A stretch of DNA of 64,000 nt from Azorhizobium doebereinerae UFLA1-100 (GTDB lineage: Bacteria; Pseudomonadota; Alphaproteobacteria; Rhizobiales; Xanthobacteraceae), in the NCBI RefSeq assembly GCF_000473085.1, contig NZ_AXBA01000013.1, forward strand, positions 1 through 64,000, given 5' to 3'. The position numbers were made by a program, and so were the translations under genes. Each line of letters opens with the position of its first letter. Positions within the stretch are counted from its first letter, which is position 1. The notes below the pieces were generated by a model. It was given only the letters and a program-made list of their open reading frames with translations, had not been told where the DNA came from and made no database searches. Positions 26,051 to 35,275 of this stretch are shown here, in pieces.

Positions 26051-26536
26051 ATGTTCGGCATCTCTCCCCTTGGCTGGCTGCACACGCTCGGCAGCCTGCC
26101 GGCCATTCCCGTCGCCCTGTACATGTTCGCGCGCTACGGCCGGATCGTGCCGCGCTCCACCGCCGGCCTCATCTATTTCGTCTCCATGCTGATCGGCGCC
26201 GCCACGGTGTTTCTCGTCGCGCACGCCCCCGTCAGCTATGTCATCGGCGCCCTCACCCTCGTCCTGCTGCTCGCCGGCTACGGCGTCGGCTTCCTGCCGC
26301 TGGGACGCGCGGGGCGATATGCGGAGACCATCTGCCTGAGCTTCGCCACCTTCCTGCTGATGCTGCCCACCGTCACCGAGGTCCTGCGCCGCGTGCCGGA
26401 TGGCCACCCGCTGGTCACGGACCTGCATGCGCCGCTGCTGCTCGGCGCGCAGGGCAGCCTGCTCGGCCTGCTCGTCGTCGGCCTCGCCGCCCAGATCTTC
26501 GTCCTCGCCCGGCAGGGAACCGCCGCCGCCCGCTGA
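26051..26536 (+). CDS. Small four-helix membrane protein, likely TetR-regulated
   Basis: 161 residues with four or five hydrophobic segments near 8-28, 38-58, 65-85, 95-115 and 132-153. His residues occur at the membrane boundary (H11, H57-like). It has no recognised family motif. The preceding operator 2 matches the site in front of the TetR gene, so expression is probably induced together with the regulator and perhaps the thioesterase. It could be a small transporter, quinone- or haem-associated membrane protein, or a stress protein. No function is assigned. Confidence 0.75.
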   Translation: MFGISPLGWLHTLGSLPAIPVALYMFARYGRIVPRSTAGLIYFVSMLIGAATVFLVAHAPVSYVIGALTLVLLLAGYGVGFLPLGRAGRYAETICLSFATFLLMLPTVTEVLRRVPDGHPLVTDLHAPLLLGAQGSLLGLLVVGLAAQIFVLARQGTAAAR

Positions 26537-26611
26537 GGCGGTCCGGGGCGAGCGTGCATGGCACGCCTGCGCGGCCGCCGCTTGACCACGCCCGTGGCGG
26601 GTGCGAGCCCT

Positions 26612-26664
26612 TAGAGCGCGATCCGATCAGCTTGCATCGCAAGCTGATCGGCGCGTGCTTTAGC
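26612..26664. repeat. Palindromic intergenic element
   Basis: CCGATCAGCTTGC (26623-26635) and its exact complement (26639-26651) form a 13-bp stem with a 3-nt loop, flanked by tagagcgcg and gcgtgcttta. Its sequence style (tagagcgcgatccgatcag) resembles short palindromic repeats common between genes of Hyphomicrobiales. A second degraded copy type occurs at 57834. It could also act as a terminator for the membrane protein gene. Confidence 0.6.
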
Positions 26665-26686
26665 CCTCGCCGCCCCGGGGACCGCC

Positions 26687-27499
26687 ATGACCGCAGAGCT
26701 TGCCGCCATCCACCGCTATCCCGTGAAGGGGCTGTCGCACGAGGCGCTGGACAGCATCGAACTGGTGGCCGGCGCTTATTTTCCCGGTGACCGGCTGCAC
26801 GCCATCGAGAACGGCCCCAGCGGCTTCGACCCGGCCGCGCCCGAATACAAGCCCAAGACCGCCTTCCTGGTGCTGATGCGCGACGAGACGCTCGCCGCCC
26901 TCCAGACAAGCTACGACCAGCCCACCTCCACCCTCACCGTGGCGCGGGACGGCAAGCTGCTGGCGGAGGGCGACCTCTCCACGGCCGAGGGCCGCGCCAC
27001 CATCGAGGCCTTCTTCACCGACTACATGGGCGCGGACGCCCAGGGCGCGCTGCGCGTGCTGACCGCGCCGGACGGCCACCGCTTCACGGATTCGCTGAAA
27101 GCCGGCTTCGTCTCGCTGCTCAACCTCGCCAGCGTGCGCGACCTGGAAATCCGCATGGGCGCGCCCGTCGATCCGCGCCGCTTCCGCATGAACCTGCTGC
27201 TGGACGGCTGGGCGGCGGGTTCGGAGCTCGACCTCGTCGGCCGCGTGCTGGCGGTGGGCGATCAGGTGCGCCTCCAGGTGCTCAAGCGCACCGTGCGCTG
27301 CGCCGCCACCAGCGTGAACCCGGACACCGCCGCGCGCGACCTCAATGTGGTCAAGGGCCTCGCCCGGGCCTATGGCCATGCGGACTGCGGCGTCTATGCC
27401 AAGGTGCTGGCGGGCGGGACGATCCGGCCGGGCGATGCCATCCGCCTCGCCGACGGCGCGCCGGCGCCGAAACTTGCGACCCAGCCGCGCCTTCTTTAA
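26687..27499 (+). CDS. MOSC-domain protein (molybdenum-cofactor sulfurase C-terminal-like)
   Basis: 270 residues. The N-terminal beta-barrel starts ELAAIHRYPVKGLSHEALDS (MOSC_N), and the MOSC domain covers about 100-265. The conserved cysteine lies in LKRTVRCAATSVNPDTAARD, the position expected to carry a persulfide in sulfur-transferring MOSC proteins such as YcbX/mARC relatives. It is likely a molybdenum-cofactor-binding reductase or sulfur carrier; the substrate is unknown. It stands alone after the palindromic element. Confidence 0.9.
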   Translation: MTAELAAIHRYPVKGLSHEALDSIELVAGAYFPGDRLHAIENGPSGFDPAAPEYKPKTAFLVLMRDETLAALQTSYDQPTSTLTVARDGKLLAEGDLSTAEGRATIEAFFTDYMGADAQGALRVLTAPDGHRFTDSLKAGFVSLLNLASVRDLEIRMGAPVDPRRFRMNLLLDGWAAGSELDLVGRVLAVGDQVRLQVLKRTVRCAATSVNPDTAARDLNVVKGLARAYGHADCGVYAKVLAGGTIRPGDAIRLADGAPAPKLATQPRLL

Positions 27500-27555
27500 G
27501 AGGCCCGTGACGGCCGCGAGGCCCACCAGATTCAAGAAGAACAGGCATTTTTCCC

Positions 27556-29064
27556 ATGGCCACCGATACCAAGCCGAAGGCCCGCCTGCCGCGCGGCCTC
27601 GTGGATCGCACGGGGGCGGAACTCGTCGCCACCCGCGCCATGCTGGAGAAGATCCGCGCCGTCTACGAGCTGTACGGCTTCGCGGCGCTGGAGACCCCGG
27701 CCATCGAATACACCGATGCGCTGGGCAAGTTCCTGCCCGACCAGGACCGGCCGAACGAGGGCGTGTTCTCGTTCCAGGACGATGACGAGCAGTGGCTGTC
27801 GCTGCGCTACGATCTGACCGCGCCGCTGGCGCGCTACGTGGCCGAGCATTTCGACGCGCTGCCCAAGCCCTACCGCTCCTATCGCAACGGCTATGTGTTC
27901 CGCAACGAGAAGCCGGGCCCGGGCCGCTTCCGCCAGTTCATGCAGTTCGACGCCGACACGGTGGGTGCGCCCTCGGTGGCGGCGGATGCCGAGATCTGCA
28001 TGATGGCCGCCGACACGCTGGAGGCGGTGGGCATCGCGCGCGGCGACTACGTCATCAAGGTCAACAACCGCAAGGTGCTCGACGGCGTGCTGGAGGCCAT
28101 CGGCCTCGGCGGCGCGGAGAATGCCGGCAAGCGGCTCATCGTGCTGCGGGCCATCGACAAATTGGACAAGATCGGCGCCGCCGGCGTGCGCGACCTGCTC
28201 GGCCCTGGCCGCTGGGAAAATCCGAAGGAAGAAAGCGGCGACTTCACCAAGGGCGCGGGGCTTGAAGCCGCCGCCATCGACAAGGTGCTCGCCTTCGTCA
28301 ACGCCGGCACCGGCACCGAGGGCCTTGCGAAGCTGGTGGACGTGGTGGGATCGAGCGAGACCGGCCTTGCCGGCATCGCCGAGCTGCGCGAGATCGCCGC
28401 CCTCGTCGCCGCCGGCGGCTATGACGACGGGCGCATCGTCATCGACCCCTCGGTCGTGCGCGGCCTCGAATATTACACCGGCCCGGTCTACGAGGCGGAA
28501 CTCACCTTCGAGGTGAAGGACGAGAAGGGCCGCCCGGTGCGCTTCGGCTCGGTGGCTGGCGGCGGGCGCTATGACGGCCTCGTGGCGCGCTTCCGGGGCG
28601 AGAGCGTGCCGGCCACCGGCTTCTCCATCGGCGTCTCGCGGCTGCTGCATGCCCTGGCGCACCTCGGCAAGATGGAAACCGAGGCCGAGATCGGCCCGGT
28701 GGTGGTGCTGGTGATGGATCGCGACCGCGCCGCCGACTACATGGCCATGGTGGCGAAGCTGCGCGCCAACGGCATCCGCGCCGAGATGTATCTCGGCGGC
28801 TCGGGCATGAAGGCGCAGATGAAATATGCCGACAAGCGCAACGCGCCGGCGGTGATCATCCAGGGCTCGAATGAAAAGGAGGCCGGCGAGGTCCAGATCA
28901 AGGATCTGGTGGAGGGCGCGAAGATCGCCGCCGGCATCGCCGACCATGCGGAATACCGCGCCGCCCGCCCGGCGCAGGTCACGGTGAAGGAAGCCGGGAT
29001 GGTGGACGCCATCCGTGGCGTGCTGGAGCGCCGGGCCGAGCCCACGCTCGGCCTCGACGACTGA
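27556..29064 (+). CDS. hisS: Histidyl-tRNA synthetase
   Basis: 502 residues, about 80 longer than E. coli HisRS, and like the long form found in many alphaproteobacteria. Class II motifs are visible: motif 2 [20 protein letters not shown], the histidine-A loop [23 protein letters not shown], and motif 3 with the conserved Arg in [14 protein letters not shown]-terminal anticodon-binding domain starts near [14 protein letters not shown]. The motif 2 loop differs from the canonical YERPQKGR(Y/F)RQF, as reported for the alphaproteobacterial group whose tRNA-His lacks the extra G-1. Confidence 0.97.
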   Translation: MATDTKPKARLPRGLVDRTGAELVATRAMLEKIRAVYELYGFAALETPAIEYTDALGKFLPDQDRPNEGVFSFQDDDEQWLSLRYDLTAPLARYVAEHFDALPKPYRSYRNGYVFRNEKPGPGRFRQFMQFDADTVGAPSVAADAEICMMAADTLEAVGIARGDYVIKVNNRKVLDGVLEAIGLGGAENAGKRLIVLRAIDKLDKIGAAGVRDLLGPGRWENPKEESGDFTKGAGLEAAAIDKVLAFVNAGTGTEGLAKLVDVVGSSETGLAGIAELREIAALVAAGGYDDGRIVIDPSVVRGLEYYTGPVYEAELTFEVKDEKGRPVRFGSVAGGGRYDGLVARFRGESVPATGFSIGVSRLLHALAHLGKMETEAEIGPVVVLVMDRDRAADYMAMVAKLRANGIRAEMYLGGSGMKAQMKYADKRNAPAVIIQGSNEKEAGEVQIKDLVEGAKIAAGIADHAEYRAARPAQVTVKEAGMVDAIRGVLERRAEPTLGLDD

Positions 29065-29096
29065 TCGCAACGCACGGCCGGGCCTCTCGGTCCGGC

Positions 29097-29996
29097 CTAT
29101 TCGGCGGGCGCCGGGGCCGTGCGCACCTTGGCCTTGCGGCCCAGGGCGACCACCGCCACCACCGCCACCGCGAACATCACCGTCTCCAGGTCCAGCGGCT
29201 CGCCATTGATCGGCCAGGCCAGGGCGATGGTGACGAAGGTCTGGAGCAGTTGCACCTGCGCCACCCGCGCCACCCCGCCCATGGCGAGCCCGGCGTTCCA
29301 GAAGAAGAAGCCGATGAACTGGCTCATGGCCGCCACGTAGAGGAAGCCGATCCAGGCCGGCCCCGGCACGGCGGCCAGTTCCCGCGGCAGGAACAGGAGG
29401 GCGGCGGGCAGGGTGATCGGCAGAGCGATCACCAGCGCCCAGGCGATCACCTCCCAGCCCCGCATGAAGCGGGCGAGGCGCGCGCTCACCGGATAGCCGA
29501 TGCCGCAGGCGGCCACCGATCCCAGCAGCAGCAGGTCGCCGGTGCCGAAGCGGTCCAGACCGCCGTTGCGGGCGGCGAACACCAGCACCAGCGCCGCCCC
29601 GAGCCCGCTGAAGGCCATGAAGGCCGGGCTCGGCCGCTCGCCGGAGAACACCATGGCGCCGAGCGTGGTGGCGATGGGCAGCAGGCCCAGCACCACGCCC
29701 GCATGGCTCGCCGGCACGCTCTGCATGCCGAAGGCCATCAGCAGGGGAAAGCCGAACATCAGGGAGGCGACCACCATCAGCAGGTCGCGGAACGCGCCCT
29801 TGCGCCCCGCCCAAGGGACCCGGCGGCGCACCAGCAGCATGGCGCCCGCCATCAGCCCGGCCAGCGCCGCGCGGCCGAAGGTGATGAAGAAGGGATCGAG
29901 GCCATTGAGGGCGATGCGCGTCGCCGGCACGGTGGCGCCGAAGATGACGACGCCGATGAAGCCGAGCAGGAGACCGAGGGTGACGCGGGAGGGCAT
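29097..29996 (-). CDS. EamA/DMT-family transporter
   Basis: 299 residues from ATG 29996. Two EamA repeats of about 135 residues give ten predicted membrane helices. Repeat 1 starts VTLGLLLGFIGVVIFGATVPAT and repeat 2 near GDLLLLGSVAACGIGYPVSA. The family exports amino acids, nucleobases or other metabolites; the substrate cannot be told. It is convergent with hisS (32 nt apart). The frame is open further upstream to 30305, but the EamA fold begins here. Confidence 0.88.
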   Translation of the reverse strand: MPSRVTLGLLLGFIGVVIFGATVPATRIALNGLDPFFITFGRAALAGLMAGAMLLVRRRVPWAGRKGAFRDLLMVVASLMFGFPLLMAFGMQSVPASHAGVVLGLLPIATTLGAMVFSGERPSPAFMAFSGLGAALVLVFAARNGGLDRFGTGDLLLLGSVAACGIGYPVSARLARFMRGWEVIAWALVIALPITLPAALLFLPRELAAVPGPAWIGFLYVAAMSQFIGFFFWNAGLAMGGVARVAQVQLLQTFVTIALAWPINGEPLDLETVMFAVAVVAVVALGRKAKVRTAPAPAE

Positions 29997-30316
29997 AAGG
30001 CGATACTCGCGGGGGCAGGCCCGCCGGAACGAAGGTCGCGGCGGCGCCCACGGCGCCGCTCGCATCGGCGGTGCTCTACACGGGGCGGGGAGCCGCGAAA
30101 AGCAACAAGTGCTGATCGCTGCCATCGCTTCGGGTGAAGCCAAGGGATCGGTCCGTGACCGGCGCGCCCGGCGCCGGCAAAACCGCTTGGACCACCCGGT
30201 GCGCGCCGATATGGTGCGCACGCCTTCGGCGGCGCCCCGCATGATGGCGTATGACACGGTGTCGCGAGCGGTGAAGTCCGCGGCGAAGCGCGTGACGACT
30301 GACAAAGGACAGAGCG

Positions 30317-30529
30317 ATGACCCAAACCCAGCGCCCCGGCCACGAGGTCGATCCCAAGCTGCTGGAAATCCTGGTCTGCCCCCTCACCAAGGGCCCGCTG
30401 GACTATGACCGCGCCCGGCAGGAGCTGGTTTCGCGCTCCGCCCGCCTCGCCTATCCGATCCGCGACGGTATCCCGATCATGCTGGCCGACGAGGCCCGCC
30501 GCCTGGACGAGAGCGAAATCAAGCGCTGA
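30317..30529 (+). CDS. Trm112-family zinc-ribbon-like small protein
   Basis: 70 residues. It has [17 protein letters not shown] at the N-terminus and [18 protein letters not shown], the classic UPF0434/Trm112 (YcaR) pattern. Only one of the usual zinc Cys residues is left, as in most alphaproteobacterial copies. Trm112 proteins activate methyltransferases in archaea and eukaryotes; the bacterial partner is not known. The ATG follows aaaggac. It is convergent with the UbiH-type gene. Confidence 0.92.
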   Translation: MTQTQRPGHEVDPKLLEILVCPLTKGPLDYDRARQELVSRSARLAYPIRDGIPIMLADEARRLDESEIKR

Positions 30530-30557
30530 CGCGGGTTCCCGGCGGCGGGACGCTCCT

Positions 30558-31805
30558 TCAGAGCGCCTCGCCCCGCAGCAGCTTCGGCACCGCGCCGGTG
30601 AGGCCGGCGGCATCGCGGATGAACAGCCCCTTGAGCCGCGGCAGCCGGTCCACCAGCCCGAGCCCGACGTCCCGCACTAGCCGCAAGGCGTCGGACTGGT
30701 TGGAGAAAAGCTTGTTCAGCGTGTCGGTCGCCACCCCCATGGCGAAGGTATCGAACCGCCGCCAGCGCTGGTAGCGCTCCAGCACCTGGGGCGAGGCGAA
30801 GTCGAGGCCGACCCGGGCCGCGTCCGTCATCGCCTCGGCCAGCGCCGCCACGTCGCGCAGGCCCATGTTGAGGCCCTGCCCGGCGATGGGATGGATGAGA
30901 TGCGCCGCATCCCCCACCAGCGCGAACCGCTCGCCGATGAAGCTGCGCGCCATGGCGAAGCCGAGCGGATAGACCTGCGGCCTGGTCTCCACCTTCACCC
31001 AGCCGAGCGCATGGCCGAAGCGCTGCTCCAGCTCTTCCTGGAAGCGGTAGTCAGGCAGCTCGACCATGCGCTGGGCATCGGGCGTGCGCTCGGTCCAGAC
31101 GATGGAGGCGCGGTTGCCCGGCAGCGGCAGCGTGGCGAAGGGCCCGGCGGGCAGGAAATGCTCCTCGGCCCGGCCCTCGTGCGGGCGCTCGTGCTCCACG
31201 GTGAAGGTGATCGCCGACTGGTTGTAGCCCCAGGAGGTGGTGGTGATGCCGGCCAGGCTGCGCAGCCGCGACTTGGCGCCGTCGCAGGCCACCAGCAATC
31301 CCGCGCGCAGCGTGGCGCCGTCGCTGCCCATCACCGTCACGCCCGCGCGGTCGGCGGTAAAATCGGCGACCGTGGCGGCGCGCATGTCGATGCCCGCGCG
31401 CTCGGAGGCCAGCGTCAGCGCGCGCTGGAGCGTGGCGTTGGGCACCATGTAGGCGAACGGCTCGCCGGGCTCCACGTCGCCGTCGAAGGTGAGGAAGACC
31501 GGGCGGGCGACGTCGCGGGTGCGGCTGTCGGTCACGATCATGGTGGTCATGGGCTGGGCGTCATCGGCCACCTGGTCCCAGACGCCGAGCACGGTGAGCA
31601 GCCGGCGGGCGCCGGCGGCGATGGCCGAGCAGCGCCGGTCGCCGGTGAGCGGGCGGCCGAAGCCGGGGTCATAGACGGTGATCGCCGCATCGGCGCCGAG
31701 GCCGTCCTTCAGCGCCAGCGCGAGGCTCAGGCCCGCGAGCCCGCCGCCCGCAATCACCACGTCGGCCTTGGTCGCCGCCGCATCCGGCCTGCCATCCCTA
31801 CCCAT
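30558..31805 (-). CDS. FAD-dependent ubiquinone-biosynthesis hydroxylase (UbiH/UbiF/UbiM/Coq6 family)
   Basis: 415 residues. The N-terminal dinucleotide fold VVIAGGGLAGLSLALAL (about 16-32) binds FAD. The second FAD motif is ALVGDAAHLIHPIAGQGLNMGL (near 290-312), which includes the GD and the UbiH signature. The enzyme hydroxylates the ubiquinone ring at one of three positions, and which position cannot be deduced. ATG 31805 was chosen at the fold start. It is divergent from tesB (135 bp). Confidence 0.93.
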   Translation of the reverse strand: MGRDGRPDAAATKADVVIAGGGLAGLSLALALKDGLGADAAITVYDPGFGRPLTGDRRCSAIAAGARRLLTVLGVWDQVADDAQPMTTMIVTDSRTRDVARPVFLTFDGDVEPGEPFAYMVPNATLQRALTLASERAGIDMRAATVADFTADRAGVTVMGSDGATLRAGLLVACDGAKSRLRSLAGITTTSWGYNQSAITFTVEHERPHEGRAEEHFLPAGPFATLPLPGNRASIVWTERTPDAQRMVELPDYRFQEELEQRFGHALGWVKVETRPQVYPLGFAMARSFIGERFALVGDAAHLIHPIAGQGLNMGLRDVAALAEAMTDAARVGLDFASPQVLERYQRWRRFDTFAMGVATDTLNKLFSNQSDALRLVRDVGLGLVDRLPRLKGLFIRDAAGLTGAVPKLLRGEAL

Positions 31806-31940
31806 TCATCTCTCCTTGCGGCCCAAAGCCGGACCTGCCTGCCGAAATCCCGTCCGCCAGCGCGACCTTGACGGATCGGTGCGCGCCGTGGCTGGCTCGC
31901 ACCCTAACCGCCTTCGTCCCGCCGCGAGTTCCATCCGACC

Positions 31941-32804
31941 ATGACCGACGTCGAAACCCTTCTTACCATCCTCGATCTGGAACAGCTTGAGATCAATCTG
32001 TTCCGGGGTCGCAGCGGCTCCCCCGGCGGCGGCCGCGTGTTCGGAGGGCAGGTGGTAGCACAGGCTCTGGTGGCCGCCGAGCGGACGGTGGAGCGGGACC
32101 GCCCGCCGCATTCGCTGCACGGCTATTTCCTGCTGGGCGGCGATCCGAACATCCCCATCGTCTATGAAGTGGACCGCATCCGCGACGGCAAGAGCTTCAC
32201 CACCCGGCGGGTGGTGGCGATCCAGCACGGCAAGGCGATCTTCTCCATGGCGGTCTCCTTCCAGCTGGAGGAGGAGGGCATCACCCACCAGGCGCCGATG
32301 CCCGAGGTGCCTCCGCCCGAGGACCTGCCCTCCGACGCCGCCTGGCGCCAGAAGCTGCTGGAGCGCTTCCCCGCCGCCGCCGCGCGGGACTGGATGGCGT
32401 TGCGCCCGCTCGAAGTGAAGCCCGTCGGCATCAGCCCGACCTTCCTCGCCGGCCAGGCTTCCGACGCGCGGCCGGGCATCTGGGTGCGCACGCGCGGCCC
32501 ACTGCCGGACGATCCCGCGATCCACCGGGCGGTGCTGACCTATGCGTCCGACCTCTCGCTGCTGCAGGCGGCCCTGGTGCCGCACGGGCGCAGCGTGTTC
32601 GACCCCGACCTTCAGGTGGCCAGCCTCGACCACGCTTTGTGGTTCCACCGGCCGTTCCGCGCCGACGAATGGCTGCTCTACATCCAGGACAGCCCCTCGG
32701 CCCAGGCGAGCCGGGGCTTCTGCCGCGGCGCGCTCTATACGCGGGACGGGCGGCTGGTGGCATCGGCGGTACAGGAAGGGCTGATGCGGGTCCGCGACCT
32801 GTAG
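31941..32804 (+). CDS. tesB: Acyl-CoA thioesterase II
   Basis: 287 residues, the exact length class of TesB. A double hotdog fold is visible, with GGRVFGGQVVAQALVAAERTV in the first half and FDPDLQVASLDHALWFHRPF in the second. The catalytic triad positions are D in the second half (ASLDHALWFH), T/S (VLTYASDLSLLQ) and Q near QASRGFCRGALYTRDGRLV. It hydrolyses medium- and long-chain acyl-CoA. The start has no strong ribosome site. It is a single gene between UbiH and glnK. Confidence 0.96.
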   Translation: MTDVETLLTILDLEQLEINLFRGRSGSPGGGRVFGGQVVAQALVAAERTVERDRPPHSLHGYFLLGGDPNIPIVYEVDRIRDGKSFTTRRVVAIQHGKAIFSMAVSFQLEEEGITHQAPMPEVPPPEDLPSDAAWRQKLLERFPAAAARDWMALRPLEVKPVGISPTFLAGQASDARPGIWVRTRGPLPDDPAIHRAVLTYASDLSLLQAALVPHGRSVFDPDLQVASLDHALWFHRPFRADEWLLYIQDSPSAQASRGFCRGALYTRDGRLVASAVQEGLMRVRDL

Positions 32805-32927
32805 GCGCCCACTTCTTGGACTTTAAGATTAAAAAATAGGCACAAAAAGAGGCGGCAACGCGGCATGCGCGTGGCCCTGCGCGCTCTGGCGAGAAAATAA
32901 GCACGCCACGGCCCCATCCCCCTGAAT

Positions 32928-33404
<477 letters not shown>

Positions 33405-33433
33405 TCTTTTCTCATTTCACGGAGCCTTCTTCC

Positions 33434-34918
33434 ATGAATCTCAAGACGTGGTCCCGCGTGGGACTTCCCACGCTCCTTGCCGTTACGGCGCTGGCGCTGC
33501 CCGTTCTGGCGCAGACCGCCACCCCGGCGCCGGACGCAGCGGCCGCCGCCGCTGCGGCGCCGGTCATCAACAAGGGCGATACGGCGTGGATGCTGGTATC
33601 CTCGCTGCTGGTGCTGATGATGTCGGTGCCGGGCTTGGCCCTGTTCTACGGCGGCCTCGTCCGCACCAAGAACATGCTCTCGGTGCTGATGCAGGTGTTC
33701 TACACCGTCTGCGTCGTCGGCATCATCTGGGTGCTCTACGGCTATTCGCTGGCCTTCACCGGCGGCTCGGACTTCATCGGCGGCTTCTCCAAGGCCTTCA
33801 TGTCCGGCGTCACCACGGAATCCGCCGGCGCCACCTTCTCGGTGGGCGTGGCCATTCCGGAGCTGGCCTTCGTCGCCTTCCAGATGACCTTCGCCATGAT
33901 CACCCCGGCGCTGATCTTCGGCGCGTTCGCGGAGCGCGTGAAGTTCTCGGCGATCGTGCTGTTCGTGCCGCTGTGGGTCACCTTCATCTATTTCCCCATG
34001 GCCCACATGGTCTGGTACTGGGCCGGCCCGGATGCGGTCGACGCGGCGGCCAAGGCCCTGGCGGCGGCTGACGCCGGCGGCAAGGCGGCGGCCCAGGCGA
34101 CCCTCGACGCCGTGCTGGCGGATGCCGGCTACATCTACAAGATCGGCGCCATCGACTTCGCCGGCGGCACCGTGGTGCACATCAATGCCGGTATCGCCGC
34201 CCTCGTCGGCTGCCTGATCGTCGGCAAGCGCACCGGCTTCGGCAAGGAGGCGTTCCAGCCCCACTCGCTCACCCTCACGCTGGTCGGCGCCGGCCTGCTG
34301 TGGGTCGGCTGGTTCGGCTTCAACGCCGGCTCGAACCTCGAAGCCAACGGCCTCACCGCGCTGGCCATGATGAACACCTTCATCGCCACCTGCGCCGCGG
34401 CCCTGTCCTGGATGATCGTGGAATGGCTCGCCAAGGGTAAGCCCTCCATGCTCGGCGTCGTGTCGGGCGCGGTGGCCGGCCTCGTGGCCGTCACCCCCAT
34501 GGCCGGCTTCGCCGGCATCATGGGCGCCCTCATCTCCGGCCTCGTCGTCGGCGTCGTCTGCTTCTTCTTCTGCACCACGGTGAAGAACGCTTTCGGCTAT
34601 GACGACAGCCTGGACGTGTTCGGCGTGCACGGCATCGGCGGCATCTTCGGCGCCATCGCCACCGGCATCGTCGTCAGCCCGGCGCTCGGCGGCACCGGCA
34701 TCTTCGACTACACCACCGGCAAGGTGGCGGATTACGACATGGCCACCCAGGTGATCGCCCAGCTCAAGGCTGTCGCCATCACCCTGGTGTGGTCGGGCGT
34801 CGGCTCCGCCATCCTGTTCTACATCGTGCATGCGGTCGTCGGGCTGCGCGCCACGGTGGAGAAGGAGCGCGAGGGTCTCGACATCACCGAGCACGGCGAG
34901 CGCGCCTACCACAGCTGA
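33434..34918 (+). CDS. amtB: Ammonium transporter
   Basis: 494 residues. A cleavable signal peptide (MNLKTWSRVGLPTLLAVTAL...VLAQ) precedes 11 membrane helices. The family signatures are visible: LALFYGGLVRTKNMLSVLMQ, GGTVVHINAGIAALVG with the first pore His, and DDSLDVFGVHGIGGIFGA with the second. A loop insertion of about 30 residues (AVDAAAKALAAADAGGKAAA) lies between helices 4 and 5. It forms a trimer in the inner membrane. Its C-terminus ends with the EHGERAYHS tail that contacts GlnK. Confidence 0.98.
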   Translation: MNLKTWSRVGLPTLLAVTALALPVLAQTATPAPDAAAAAAAAPVINKGDTAWMLVSSLLVLMMSVPGLALFYGGLVRTKNMLSVLMQVFYTVCVVGIIWVLYGYSLAFTGGSDFIGGFSKAFMSGVTTESAGATFSVGVAIPELAFVAFQMTFAMITPALIFGAFAERVKFSAIVLFVPLWVTFIYFPMAHMVWYWAGPDAVDAAAKALAAADAGGKAAAQATLDAVLADAGYIYKIGAIDFAGGTVVHINAGIAALVGCLIVGKRTGFGKEAFQPHSLTLTLVGAGLLWVGWFGFNAGSNLEANGLTALAMMNTFIATCAAALSWMIVEWLAKGKPSMLGVVSGAVAGLVAVTPMAGFAGIMGALISGLVVGVVCFFFCTTVKNAFGYDDSLDVFGVHGIGGIFGAIATGIVVSPALGGTGIFDYTTGKVADYDMATQVIAQLKAVAITLVWSGVGSAILFYIVHAVVGLRATVEKEREGLDITEHGERAYHS

Positions 34919-35275
34919 GCGGCCGGGCGGCGCGTGCGGCGCCGCCCTCTCCGCTGCCCGGCCCACGCCGGGCGCCATCGCATAAAAAGAGGGGAAGACG
35001 GGCCCTGGCTTACGAGCCAGGGCCTTTTTCATTGCCGCTGCGCGCCGCCGATCCCGCGCAGGACGCCCGCCGGCCCGGCCCATTCGGCCCTTTCCCGGCG
35101 GCGGCCTGCCTGCTAGAAGCCGGCCATGGCCTTTTCGATGCCCCTCGGGACCGCAATCTCTGTCGCGACAGCGCGAATTAGTCGCCCGGCGCCCCGCCGC
35201 CGCGCCTGAGCGCGCACGGGGTCAGCCGGGCAGTGTGACGCACGCGACGCAACGATCCCTATTCGAGCCCGACCC
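34919..35275. other. Intergenic region between amtB and ileS
   Basis: 357 bp. It holds the amtB terminator at 35001-35029. The remainder up to ileS is GC-rich with no supported gene. A short reading frame starting at 35126 was considered and not accepted. The ileS ribosome site is weak. Confidence 0.6.
35001..35029 (+). terminator. Factor-independent terminator of glnK-amtB
   Basis: GGCCCTGGCT (35001-35010), loop TACG (35011-35014) and AGCCAGGGCC (35015-35024) form a perfect 10-bp stem followed by TTTTT. It is 82 nt after the amtB stop. Confidence 0.93.

Noticed and set aside
29069-29096. Hairpin after hisS as terminator
   Set aside because: The stem is imperfect and no T-run follows on either strand.
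35126-35210. Short frame starting MAFSMPLGT upstream of ileS
   Set aside because: No ribosome site, no hydrophobic or conserved pattern, and it ends in an Arg/Pro-rich stretch typical of random GC-rich frames.
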